From assembly GCA_910579155.1 (NCBI GenBank), contig CAJTTS010000032.1, forward strand, positions 1 through 33,369: a stretch of DNA of 33,369 nt, written 5' to 3'. The stretch comes from an uncultured Oscillospiraceae bacterium (GTDB lineage: Bacteria > Bacillota_A > Clostridia > Oscillospirales > Oscillospiraceae). Of this stretch, positions 6,850 through 14,842 are shown piece by piece. Below the pieces are notes generated by a model, which was not told the origin of the DNA, made no database searches, and saw only the letters and a list, made by a program, of their open reading frames with translations. How positions within the stretch are numbered: position 1 is the stretch's first letter; each line of letters begins with the position of its first letter. The translations under genes were made by a program, and so were the position numbers.

Positions 6850-7639
6850 CAACGACCCCATCAAACAGGAAAATAAAAAGGCCCTGCCCAGGTTCATCCT
6901 GGTTGTGGCGCTGAGCCTTGTGCTGGGGGGCGCGCTGGGGGTTGCCCTGGTGAGCCTGTCCCTGGAGGAGTTCGACAGCGCGCTGGCCGGGTTGGGGCTG
7001 TTTTTTACCAACCATGTGGCGGCATGGCTGATCGCAGCCCTGCCCGTGGTGGAGTTCGCTGTCTGCCTGCCCATCTATTTCAGCGCGAAAAAGCAGCTTT
7101 CCGCCTGGGACGGGGAGGATGAGACGGCCGGCGGCGAGGTGGAGGCCAAGCTGTCGGTTTGCATCTGGATCACCGGCCTGTGTACGGTGCTGGCGTTCTT
7201 TTTGCTGTCGGCGCTGTTCGCCGGGTTCGTGGGCAACGCGGGAACGCCCCAAATGATGCCTGCCCCCATGTTTTTCGGCGGGGTGGCGGGCTTCCTGGTG
7301 AACCTGTTCGCGCCCATGGTCCTCCAGCAGAAGCTGGTGGACCTGACCAAGCGGCTCAATCCGGAGAAACGGGGTTCGGTGTACGACACCAAGTTCCAAA
7401 AGAAATGGTACGAGAGCTGCGACGAGGCGGAGCGGCTCATTATCGGTCAGTGCGCCTTCAAGGCGTACCGGGCCATGTGCGCCGCCTGTATGGCGCTGTG
7501 GGTGGTGTTCGCCCTGGGCGGGATGTTCTTTGACTGGGGCTTCCTGCCCGCCATGGCGGTGTGCATCGTCTGGGGCGTGGGGCAGTCGGCGTACGCCTGG
7601 TCCTGCCTCAAGGCGTCCGGACCCGGCGAAAATACTTGA
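6839..7639 (+). CDS. DUF3169-family membrane protein
   Basis: A 266-aa polytopic protein with about six hydrophobic segments: FILVVALSLVLGGALGVALV near residue 18, then segments near 45-80, 105-130, 140-160, 205-225 and 230-250. A cytoplasmic loop carries LVDLTKRLNPEKRGSVYDTK and KKWYESCDEAE. The pairing of this family (DUF3169) with an upstream short XRE gene is common in Firmicutes; its biochemical role is unknown. Its ATG lies inside the last codons of the XRE gene, so the two are translationally coupled. A role in the envelope or in peptide resistance is sometimes proposed by association only. Confidence 0.78.
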   Translation: MKSNNDPIKQENKKALPRFILVVALSLVLGGALGVALVSLSLEEFDSALAGLGLFFTNHVAAWLIAALPVVEFAVCLPIYFSAKKQLSAWDGEDETAGGEVEAKLSVCIWITGLCTVLAFFLLSALFAGFVGNAGTPQMMPAPMFFGGVAGFLVNLFAPMVLQQKLVDLTKRLNPEKRGSVYDTKFQKKWYESCDEAERLIIGQCAFKAYRAMCAACMALWVVFALGGMFFDWGFLPAMAVCIVWGVGQSAYAWSCLKASGPGENT

Positions 7640-7695
7640 GGCAGGCGAGCCTGTTTTTGGGTATGCGACTCATCAAACAAAGGAGGCTGTCAGTT

Positions 7696-7896
7696 ATGAG
7701 GAAGTGTATCAGGTGCGGCGCAGAGATGCAGGAGGGCTGCACGATCAAGGTGGAGGGCGCGGGCTACGGCGTGGTGCTGTCCACGGAGGAGAACAAAATA
7801 TTCGGCGGGCGCGTCGGCAAGCCAAGGGTGGCGATCTGCCCGGAGTGCGGCGAGGTGTCTATTTATTTAGAGGACGTATCCAAACTTCAAAGCTGA
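7696..7896 (+). CDS. Zinc-ribbon small protein
   Basis: A 66-aa protein with an N-terminal CIRCG knuckle (Cys4/Cys7) and a second CPECG pair near residue 48, a two-knuckle zinc ribbon of the kind found in small nucleic-acid-binding or adaptor proteins. The longer open frame starting at 7561 overlaps the DUF3169 gene; ATG 7696 is chosen because AGGAGG (7681-7686) lies 9 nt upstream and the zinc motif begins at once. It ends in a strong terminator, so it closes the cassette. Function unknown. Confidence 0.82.
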   Translation: MRKCIRCGAEMQEGCTIKVEGAGYGVVLSTEENKIFGGRVGKPRVAICPECGEVSIYLEDVSKLQS

Positions 7897-7909
7897 GCGC
7901 AGAAATTGG

Positions 7910-7945
7910 CCGCTCCGCCGGATTTGGCGGAGCGGTTGATTTTTT
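7910..7945 (+). terminator. Rho-independent terminator
   Basis: CCGCTCCGCC / GGCGGAGCGG, 10-bp GC stem with a 6-nt loop, followed by TTGATTTTTT. It ends the XRE/DUF3169/zinc-ribbon cassette. Confidence 0.92.
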
Positions 7946-7977
7946 GGCAGAAATCAGGTAGAATAAAGGGCCAGGGC

Positions 7978-8009
7978 CTTCCTTTTCTTTCTGGAGAAAG
8001 AAAAGGAAG
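7978..8009 (+). repeat. A/T-rich perfect hairpin, leader of the DnaD gene
   Basis: CTTCCTTTTCTTTC / GAAAGAAAAGGAAG, a perfect 14-bp stem on a 4-nt loop (TGGA). One side is all pyrimidine and the other all purine, very unlike the GC-rich surroundings. No gene lies between 7946 and 8170. Confidence 0.7.
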
Positions 8010-8121
8010 CGAAAAGAAAGACTTTTAAACTGTTTTTAAATGAAGTAATACTAAAATTAGGACCGGACACGGATCAATTTATGCTCCTTTTCGGCAGGGG
8101 CTGTCTAAAAGTTTCTTTTTG

Positions 8122-8151
8122 CTTACGCTTTCTTTTCAAAGAAAAAGTAAG
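8122..8151 (+). repeat. Second A/T-rich hairpin next to the DnaD ribosome site
   Basis: CTTACGCTTTCTTT / AAAGAAAAAGTAAG pairs 12 of 14 positions on a 2-nt loop, 7 nt before the GAGGAGG ribosome site. It has the same TTTCTTT/AAAGAAA core as the hairpin at 7978-8009, so the two look like related elements. It may shield the ribosome site or be a dispersed repeat. Confidence 0.55.
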
Positions 8152-8170
8152 GTCCTTGAGGAGGTGCGCC

Positions 8171-9136
8171 ATGACCGCGCTGCTGTTGCCCAATGAAATA
8201 CTGTCCATGTCCGCCCAGGCCGCGCGGCGCATCGTGGAGTCCGGCGACGGGGACGGGGCGCTGCTCTACCTGGCCCTGCTGGAGTGCGGTGGGGATGGGG
8301 ACCGCGCCGCCGCCCGCTTGCGCTGGCAGGACGCCCGCCTGCGCCCGGCCTGGGAGCGCCTGGCCGCCCTGGGCCTGGTGGAGGCCCGGACCGAGCCCCC
8401 CCCTCCGCCCCCCAGGCAGGACGACCCTCCCCCCGAGTACAGCCGGGAGGAGATCACCGCCGCCCAGGAGCGGGAGCCGGCGTTCCAGGCCCTGCGCCGG
8501 GAGATGGAGAGCCGCCTGGGCCGGGTGTTCAGTGACAACGACCTGAAATGCCTGTACACCATGTACGACCACCTGGGCCTGCCCCCGGAGGTGATTTTGC
8601 TGCTCACGGGGTGGGCCGTCCGCCGGGAGCGTCGGCAGAAAAACAACCCCGCCGCCTGCCCCCGTATGCCGGCGCTCCAGAAGGAGGCCTTCCGCTGGAA
8701 GCGGCTGGGGCTGGACACCCTGGACCGGGCGGAGGAGTTCCTGCGCCGGGAGGAGGGAGTGGACCGGCGGGAGTGGGCCGTCCTGTCCGCTGTGGGCGTG
8801 GCCGAGCGGCGGCCCGCCGTGGCGCGGGAGCGGGAGTTCATCGCCGCCTGGGTGGATATGGGGATGAGCGACGAGCTGATCCGGCTGGCTTACGAGCGCA
8901 CCGTGTACCAGAAGGGGGCCATGAATTGGCCTTACATGAACAAAATCTTGCAGTCCTGGCGGCAGGTGGGGTATCAGACCGCCGCCCAGGTGGAGGCGGG
9001 GGACAGGCCGCCCCAGCGGCGGGCCCGGCCCGGTAAAAACCAGCCCCGGGACTTCCAACCCAGCCAGGAGCGCATCCGGGAGAGCGCCGACTGGCTGGAC
9101 AAATTCCTGGAAGAACAGAAGAAAGGCGGGGGATGA
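8171..9136 (+). CDS. DnaD-domain replication protein
   Basis: A 321-aa protein of the DnaD/DnaB_2 type, which helps load the replicative helicase in Firmicutes. An N-terminal winged-helix-like part (about 1-70) is followed by a Pro-rich linker (75-90). Two DnaD-like helical repeats follow: about 105-180, and about 205-265, which ends in the signature MNWPYMNKILQSW (251-263). A basic, disordered tail closes it. The start at 8171 is set by GAGGAGG 6 nt upstream; the open frame extends further but covers hairpin sequence. The helicase-loader ATPase begins 3 bp after its stop, an arrangement typical of low-complexity DnaD-DnaI pairs. A phage origin cannot be excluded for either gene. Confidence 0.88.
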   Translation: MTALLLPNEILSMSAQAARRIVESGDGDGALLYLALLECGGDGDRAAARLRWQDARLRPAWERLAALGLVEARTEPPPPPPRQDDPPPEYSREEITAAQEREPAFQALRREMESRLGRVFSDNDLKCLYTMYDHLGLPPEVILLLTGWAVRRERRQKNNPAACPRMPALQKEAFRWKRLGLDTLDRAEEFLRREEGVDRREWAVLSAVGVAERRPAVAREREFIAAWVDMGMSDELIRLAYERTVYQKGAMNWPYMNKILQSWRQVGYQTAAQVEAGDRPPQRRARPGKNQPRDFQPSQERIRESADWLDKFLEEQKKGGG

Positions 9137-9139
9137 CCT

Positions 9140-10144
9140 ATGTCCTATGAACCCACTGTCATGCGAAAGGCCCTGGCCCGTCTGGAGCGCAGGCGGGACA
9201 ACCGGGACCGCCGCCGCTATGAGCTGGAGCGGGAACTGTACGCCAGGCAGCCCCGGCTGCGGCAGATCGACGCCGATTTGCGGGGGACCATGGCGGATCT
9301 GGCCCTGCTGGCCGCAGGCGGGCGGCCCATCCGGGCGGACGGCCCGGAGATCGCCGCCATCCGGGCGCGGAGCGAGGCGCTCCAGACGGAACGGACGGGG
9401 CTGCTGGCGGAGCTGGGGTACGGCCCGGACGCGCTGGACGGAGCGCCCGCCTGCCCCCGGTGCGGGGACCGGGGCTGGGGGGAGGACGGGAAGATGTGCG
9501 CCTGCCTGAAGGAGCTGTGTACCCAGGAGCAGATCAAGGCGCTCACCGCCCTTTTGAACCTCACCGACGAGCAGGACTTCGACCGGCTGCGGCTGGACGT
9601 GTACAGTGACCGGCCCTGGGACGGAAACCGCCCCCCCAGGGAGCACATGAAGCAGGTGGCGGCGGTATGCGAGGGCTACGCCCGGCAGTTCCCCGATTAC
9701 CCGCTGAAAAACCTGCTGCTGTCCGGAGGCACGGGGCTGGGCAAGACCTTCTTGTCCGGGTGCGTGGCACGGGAGGTGTCCCGCCGGGGATTTTCCGTGG
9801 TGTACGACACCGCCAGCAGCGTGTTCGGCGCCTTCGACGACCGCCGCTTCGCCCGGGACATGGAGCAGGAACGCCGGGCCAGGGACGACGCCCGGCGGTA
9901 TCTGAGCTGCGACCTGCTGATCCTGGACGACCTGGGCAGCGAGCACAACCTGCCCTCTACCCGGGCCAGCCTGTACGAGTTGGTGAACGGCCGGCTCCAA
10001 TCCGGGCGGCACACCATCATTTCAAGCAACCTGTCCACCAGGGAAATCGGGGCGGAGTACGGCGCCCAGTTGGCCTCGCGGCTGGAGGGGCTGTACCGGG
10101 AGTTGACCTTTTACGGGGAGGACCTGCGGCTCAAGTTGCGGTAA
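9140..10144 (+). CDS. DnaI/DnaC-like helicase-loader ATPase
   Basis: A 334-aa AAA+ protein. The N-terminal 100 residues are a charged helical region. A Cys cluster follows (CPRCG at 105-109, CAC at 120-122), as in the zinc-binding helicase-contact part of DnaI. The ATPase core shows Walker A GGTGLGKT (196-203), Walker B LLILDDLG (259-266), a sensor Ser-Asn (296-297) and an Arg finger candidate in SRLEG (Arg314). It should place the DnaB/DnaC-type hexamer on single-stranded DNA together with the DnaD protein encoded directly upstream. IstB-type transposition ATPases share the core, but no transposase is nearby. Confidence 0.88.
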   Translation: MSYEPTVMRKALARLERRRDNRDRRRYELERELYARQPRLRQIDADLRGTMADLALLAAGGRPIRADGPEIAAIRARSEALQTERTGLLAELGYGPDALDGAPACPRCGDRGWGEDGKMCACLKELCTQEQIKALTALLNLTDEQDFDRLRLDVYSDRPWDGNRPPREHMKQVAAVCEGYARQFPDYPLKNLLLSGGTGLGKTFLSGCVAREVSRRGFSVVYDTASSVFGAFDDRRFARDMEQERRARDDARRYLSCDLLILDDLGSEHNLPSTRASLYELVNGRLQSGRHTIISSNLSTREIGAEYGAQLASRLEGLYRELTFYGEDLRLKLR

Positions 10145-10272
10145 TTGCCTATTGCAATCGGTGGGAAATAGGAGTAAAATTGGGAAAGCAAGGCCCTGTT
10201 TTCATGGTATTTTATAACAGGATGCCGGGAAGGGCTTTACAGAAACTGTAAGAAAACGAGGAGAGAAGACAC

Positions 10273-11523
10273 ATGAAGAGACGAATTCTGAGCGTATTCC
10301 TGGCGCTTGCCCTCTGTGTGGGCATGACCGTCCCGGCTTTCGCGGCGGAGCGGGACGATGCCCTGGAGTCGATCAACGGCGAGTCTGTCTGGCTCGATGT
10401 GGAGAATACGGACGGCCTGCTCAAGGACATGTCCGTCAAGTTCGTGACCTGGAGCCCCAACAACGGCACGTACACCAAGGCCAAGGAGCCCGCTGCCGCC
10501 ATCGACGTGAAGGCGTTTGAGCTGCCCTTGGGCGTCACCATCACCATTGGGCCGGACAATACCTATGCGCAGGGCGGCGGCTTTTTCGTCTACACCGATT
10601 CGGACGGCGACGGGGTCTATGAGCAAAGGCTCCTTGAGATGAACTCCAGCACGCAGAAAGCCGGCTTGGTCCCCACTTCGGCCACTTCGCTCAAGGATAC
10701 CAGCACGGTCTCCTACTACGGCCTGTTTTACTGGAACTACGGTCATGACAACCTTGCGGTGTACGAGGAGGAGCAGCAAAGCTACCGGGATATCACCACC
10801 GATGCCCTGATGGGTGCCTTTGGACTTGACTCCAACGCGCTGTTCGAGTTCTGGGATGCGGATGGGGAAAACGCGATGTACATCCTGGTCACCGACGAGG
10901 AGCGCCCCGAAGATATGAGTTATGACGCCCTGGAGGATTACGGTATTTACGTGACGGACTCCGGTACTCTGACCAGTTCCTGGGCGGTGGAGTATGTGAA
11001 TGAGGCCGTTGACGCGGGCCTGGTCAGCTTGGATATCGTGTATGACCATGACTGCGACCTGACCGGGAAGATCACCCGGGCGCAGTTCGCCTCTTTGTCG
11101 GTGTGGCTGTACAGGGCGATGTCCGGCGAGGAGCTGGACGTGTCCGAGGAGAACCCTTTCGAGGACGTGGAGGAGGACTACGCCTACTACGATGACATCG
11201 CCGTGGCCTATGATCTGGGTATCGTGGACGGCTATCCCGATGGCACGTTTAAGCCGGACACCCTCGTGAGCCGTGAGCAGGCGGCCACTATGCTGTCCCG
11301 GGTGTACACCAAGCTGGGCGGCGAGGTCTCCGAGGTGGAGGCCACCGCCTTCTCCGATGACGGGGAGATCAGCGCTTACGCCAAGAACGCCGTGGCCTTT
11401 ATGACTGAGAAGGGCATCATCGGCGGTATGGGCAACAACAAGTTCGAGCCAAAGGGTGACGCCACCGTGGAGCAGGCCCTGAAGATCGCGGTGGAAATGT
11501 TGAACAATTTAGAGGTAGAGTAA
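10273..11523 (+). CDS. Secreted SLH-domain protein, unknown function
   Basis: A 416-aa exported protein. The signal peptide (MKRRILSVFLALALCVGMTV, cleavage near AFA-A at 24/25) is followed by about 210 residues of a family I do not recognise, containing a Ca2+-loop-like DSDGDGVYE at 109-117. Three SLH repeats form the C-terminal half (about 234-280, 295-345, 358-412), the second with the classical GIVDGYPDGTFKPD. It is strongly acidic, and should be non-covalently bound to the cell wall. GAGGAGAG lies about 8 nt before the ATG. It stands alone between the DnaI-like gene (128 bp gap) and a terminator. Confidence 0.85.
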   Translation: MKRRILSVFLALALCVGMTVPAFAAERDDALESINGESVWLDVENTDGLLKDMSVKFVTWSPNNGTYTKAKEPAAAIDVKAFELPLGVTITIGPDNTYAQGGGFFVYTDSDGDGVYEQRLLEMNSSTQKAGLVPTSATSLKDTSTVSYYGLFYWNYGHDNLAVYEEEQQSYRDITTDALMGAFGLDSNALFEFWDADGENAMYILVTDEERPEDMSYDALEDYGIYVTDSGTLTSSWAVEYVNEAVDAGLVSLDIVYDHDCDLTGKITRAQFASLSVWLYRAMSGEELDVSEENPFEDVEEDYAYYDDIAVAYDLGIVDGYPDGTFKPDTLVSREQAATMLSRVYTKLGGEVSEVEATAFSDDGEISAYAKNAVAFMTEKGIIGGMGNNKFEPKGDATVEQALKIAVEMLNNLEVE

Positions 11524-11534
11524 AAAAATAGGAC

Positions 11535-11573
11535 AAAAAGCCCCCTTCGTCAAAAGGCGGAGGGGACTTTTGG
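11535..11573 (+). terminator. Probable terminator of the SLH gene
   Basis: AAAAAGCCCCCTTCG pairs with CGGAGGGGACTTTT with one mismatch or bulge, followed by a short T-rich stretch. It starts 12 bp after the stop codon. Confidence 0.7.
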
Positions 11574-11643
11574 CTATTGTTGCAAAAAGCGGGGATAAAT
11601 TTTGTCGGGATTGTCAAAAATCATGGGCGCAGCCCAAATTATA

Positions 11644-11672
11644 TTGATTTTATCTTCCGTATATGCTACATT
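11644..11672 (+). promoter_or_regulatory. Sigma-A promoter of the glycerol operon
   Basis: TTGATT (11644-11649), 17-bp spacer, TACATT (11667-11672). Transcription from about 11680 gives a 160-nt leader ahead of glpK. Confidence 0.65.
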
Positions 11673-11679
11673 ATGAGAT

Positions 11680-11840
11680 GCAATGTGATCGCTGGCATTG
11701 CCCGTGGCGGGCATCCCGCCGGGGGAACCGAATACCGGAAACCTTTGAGATGAGCGCTACAGGGGCGAGACAGTGGAAAACCGCTGGCTTTGATCCTGCG
11801 CTCTTTTTATATTCCGATTTTCTAAAGGAGGAACACGAGC
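11680..11840 (+). promoter_or_regulatory. Structured glpK leader with internal terminator
   Basis: The 5' part can fold GGCGGG-CAT-CCCGCC (11707-11721). The 3' part can fold a hairpin in which GAGCG (11752-11756) and CAGG (11760-11763) pair with CCTGCGCTC (11795-11803) and enclose the stem CAGTGG-AAAA-CCGCTG (11771-11786); five T residues follow (11804-11808). A terminator here, 33 nt before the glpK start, implies control by readthrough. GlpP, the glycerol-3-phosphate-responsive antiterminator of Firmicutes, is the natural candidate; no known riboswitch class was recognised. The rest of 11574-11840 holds no gene. Confidence 0.5.
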
Positions 11841-13337
11841 ATGGCGAAGTATGTGATGGCGCTGGACGCGGGTACTACCAGCAACCGCTGTATCCTGTTC
11901 AACGAGAAGGGTGAGATGTGCGGCGTGGCGCAGAAGGAGTTCACCCAGTTTTTCCCCAGGCCCGGCTGGGTGGAGCACGACGCAGAGGAAATCTGGTCCA
12001 CCCAATTGGAGGTGGCCCAGGAGGCCATGAAGAACCTGGGCGTCACCGCCGCAGACATCGCCGCCATCGGCATCACCAACCAGAGGGAGACTACTATCGT
12101 GTGGGACAGGAACACCGGCGAGCCCATCCACCGCGCCATCGTCTGGCAGTGCCGCCGTACCTCCGAATACTGCGACTCCCTGAAGGACAAGGGGCTGATG
12201 GACGCTGTCCGAGCCAAGACCGGCCTGGTCATCGACGCCTATTTCTCCGGCACCAAGGTCCGCTGGCTGCTGGAGAACGTCCCCGGCGCACGGGAACGGG
12301 CCGAGAAGGGCGAGCTGCTCTTCGGTACCGTGGAGACCTGGCTGATCTGGAAGCTGACCCGCGGCCGGGTCCACGTCACCGACTACTCCAACGCCGCCCG
12401 CACCATGCTGTTCAATATCAACACCCTGGAGTGGGACGACGGGATTTTGTCCGAGTTGGGCATACCCAGGTCCATGCTGCCCGAGGTCAGGCCGTCCAGC
12501 TACGTGTACGGCGAGGCCGACCCCCAGTTCTTCGGCGGGCCCATCAAAATCGCGGGGGCGGCGGGCGACCAGCAGGCCGCCCTGTTCGGCCAGACCTGCT
12601 TCACCCCAGGCGAGGCCAAGAACACCTACGGCACCGGCTGCTTCCTGCTGATGAATACCGGCGAGAAGCCCGTGTTCTCCAACAACGGCCTGGTCACCAC
12701 CATCGCCTGGGGGCTGGACGGTAAGGTCAACTACGCCCTGGAAGGCTCCATCTTCGTGGCGGGGGCGTCCATTCAGTGGCTGCGGGACGAGATGCGGCTC
12801 ATCGACTCCTCTCCGGACTCCGAGTACATGGCCCGCAAGGTGAAGGATGCCAACGGGTGCTATGTGGTCCCCGCCTTCACCGGCCTGGGGGCCCCCCACT
12901 GGGACCAGTACGCCCGGGGGACCATCGTGGGCATCACCCGGGGCGTGAACAAGTACCACATCATCCGGGCTACCCTGGAGTCCATGGCCTATCAGGTCAA
13001 CGATGTGCTCCAGGCCATGAAGGCGGACTCCGGCGTGGAGCTGGCCGCGCTGAAGGTGGACGGCGGCGCGTCCGCCAACAACCTGCTGATGCAGATGCAG
13101 GCCGATATCAGCGGCGCGCCCGTCAACCGCCCGATGTGTGTGGAGACCACCGCTATGGGCGCGGCCTACCTGGCCGGACTGGCCGTGGGTTACTGGGACG
13201 GTAAGGAGGACGTGGTCAAAAACTGGGCCATCGACCGCACCTTCGAGCCCTCCATCACCGGGGAGGAGCGGGCGAAGCGCTGCAAGGGCTGGGCCCGGGC
13301 GGTCAAGTGCTCCTACGGCTGGGCCAGGGAGGACTGA
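11841..13337 (+). CDS. glpK: Glycerol kinase
   Basis: A 498-aa FGGY-family kinase, full length, converting glycerol and ATP to sn-glycerol 3-phosphate in the cytosol. Family marks include the N-terminal phosphate loop [12 protein letters not shown] (9-20), ITNQRET near residue 80, the substrate-side [10 protein letters not shown] and [11 protein letters not shown], and the C-terminal [25 protein letters not shown] (11823-11830) is 10 nt upstream. It is first in a four-gene operon with the subunits that oxidise its product, 59 bp before the GlpA-like gene. Fructose-1,6-bisphosphate or HPr regulation is known in the family but not readable here. Expression probably depends on the leader terminator. 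Confidence 0.97.
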   Translation: MAKYVMALDAGTTSNRCILFNEKGEMCGVAQKEFTQFFPRPGWVEHDAEEIWSTQLEVAQEAMKNLGVTAADIAAIGITNQRETTIVWDRNTGEPIHRAIVWQCRRTSEYCDSLKDKGLMDAVRAKTGLVIDAYFSGTKVRWLLENVPGARERAEKGELLFGTVETWLIWKLTRGRVHVTDYSNAARTMLFNINTLEWDDGILSELGIPRSMLPEVRPSSYVYGEADPQFFGGPIKIAGAAGDQQAALFGQTCFTPGEAKNTYGTGCFLLMNTGEKPVFSNNGLVTTIAWGLDGKVNYALEGSIFVAGASIQWLRDEMRLIDSSPDSEYMARKVKDANGCYVVPAFTGLGAPHWDQYARGTIVGITRGVNKYHIIRATLESMAYQVNDVLQAMKADSGVELAALKVDGGASANNLLMQMQADISGAPVNRPMCVETTAMGAAYLAGLAVGYWDGKEDVVKNWAIDRTFEPSITGEERAKRCKGWARAVKCSYGWARED

Positions 13338-13396
13338 GGCCGCCGAGGAATCAAACCCGGCGGAGGGGAAAAGGTATGACAAAGGAGCGAAACTGC

Positions 13397-14827
13397 ATGG
13401 TTGATATCGTCATTATCGGCGCGGGGGTGTCCGGCTGCGCCATTGCCCGGGAGCTTTCCCGGTACAAGGCGGACGTGCTGGTGCTGGAGCGGGAGGAGGA
13501 CGTGTGCTGCGGCACCTCCAAGGCCAACAGCGCCATCGTCCACGCGGGCTACGACGCCGCCCATGGTTCCCTGATGGCCAGACTGAACGTGGAGGGCAGC
13601 CGCCTCATGCCCGGCCTGTCAGAGGAGCTGGACTTCGCTTATGAGCGCAACGGCTCCCTGGTGGTCATGCTCAGCGAGGAGGACCGCCCCGCGCTGAACA
13701 AGCTGTACGCCAACGGCGTGACCAACGGCGTGGAGGGTCTGCGTATCGTGGAGCGGGACGAGCTGGTGGAGATGGAGCCCAACATCAGCGACGAGGCCGT
13801 GGCGGCGCTGTACGCCCCCACCGGCGGCATCGTGTGCCCCTTCGGGCTGACCTTCGCCCTGGCGGAGAACGCCGCCCACAACGGGGTTAAGTTCCGGTTT
13901 GACAGCGAGGTTACCAATATTGAGAAGATCGACGGCGGCTGGAAGGTGTCCACCGTCAAGGGGGATGTGGAGGCCAAGGTGGTGGTCAACGCCGCCGGAC
14001 TGTACGCGGACAGGCTGCACAACATGGCGGCGGACGACCGGATGACGATCATCCCCCGCCGGGGGGACTACTTCCTGCTGGACCACTCGGCCCAGGGGCA
14101 TGTGCGCCACACCATTTTCCAGCTCCCCGGCAAGTACGGCAAGGGCGTGCTGGTGGCCCCCACCGTCCACGGCAACATCATCGTCGGCCCCACCGCCATC
14201 GACATTGAGGACAAGGAGGGCGTCAACACCACCCAGGCGGGCCTGGACAACGTGCGCGAGAAGTGCGGCATGGCGGTGAAGAACGTGCCCCTGCGCCAGA
14301 CCATCACCAGCTTTGCGGGACTGCGGGCCCATGAGCCCCGCCATGAGTTTTTCATCGGCGAGGTCAAGCCCGGCTTCGTGGACTGCGCCGCCATCGAGTC
14401 CCCCGGGCTGTCCTCCGCCCCCGCCATCGGCCGCATGGTGGCCGGTATCGTGAAGGGCATCCTGGGACTGGAGGTGGACCTGTCCTTCGACCCGCGCCGC
14501 AAGGGTATCCTGGCCCCCAAGGAGCTGGACGATCAGGCCCATGCCGCGCTCATCAAGGAGAATCCCGCTTACGGCGCCGTGATCTGCCGCTGCGAGACCG
14601 TCACCGAGGGCGAGATCATCGACGCCATCCACCGCGTGCCCGGGGCCCGCAGTGTGGACGGAGTGAAACGTCGCGTCCGGGCCGGTATGGGCCGGTGCCA
14701 GGGCGGTTTCTGCTCGCCGAGGGTCATGGAGATTCTGGCCCGTGAACTGGGCGTGGACCAGAGCGCTATCACCAAGTCCGGCGCGGGGTCCGAGCTGATC
14801 GTGGGCGTTAACAAGGACGCGATTTGA
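13397..14827 (+). CDS. GlpA-like FAD-dependent glycerol-3-phosphate dehydrogenase subunit with [2Fe-2S] domain
   Basis: A 476-aa flavoprotein. The Rossmann FAD motif IIGAGVSGCAIAREL (6-20) starts a DAO-type oxidase fold; GLRAHEP near 308-314 resembles the substrate pocket of GlpA/GlpO relatives. The C-terminal BFD-like domain carries four cysteines, CRC (397, 399) and CQGGFC (434, 439), for a [2Fe-2S] cluster. It should oxidise glycerol 3-phosphate to DHAP and pass electrons to the next gene's product. ATG 13397 (AAAGGAG 9 nt upstream) is chosen because the family starts at M-x-D-I-V-I-I-G. ATG 13376 with GGAGGGG is also possible and would add seven residues. Confidence 0.88.
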   Translation: MVDIVIIGAGVSGCAIARELSRYKADVLVLEREEDVCCGTSKANSAIVHAGYDAAHGSLMARLNVEGSRLMPGLSEELDFAYERNGSLVVMLSEEDRPALNKLYANGVTNGVEGLRIVERDELVEMEPNISDEAVAALYAPTGGIVCPFGLTFALAENAAHNGVKFRFDSEVTNIEKIDGGWKVSTVKGDVEAKVVVNAAGLYADRLHNMAADDRMTIIPRRGDYFLLDHSAQGHVRHTIFQLPGKYGKGVLVAPTVHGNIIVGPTAIDIEDKEGVNTTQAGLDNVREKCGMAVKNVPLRQTITSFAGLRAHEPRHEFFIGEVKPGFVDCAAIESPGLSSAPAIGRMVAGIVKGILGLEVDLSFDPRRKGILAPKELDDQAHAALIKENPAYGAVICRCETVTEGEIIDAIHRVPGARSVDGVKRRVRAGMGRCQGGFCSPRVMEILARELGVDQSAITKSGAGSELIVGVNKDAI

Positions 14828-14842
14828 GGGGAGGGCCGAACC

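Noticed and set aside
8123..10012. 629-codon open frame on the minus strand across the DnaD and DnaI genes
   Set aside because: High-GC shadow of two well-supported plus-strand genes; composition is repetitive Pro/Gly/Gln with no family motif and no ribosome site.
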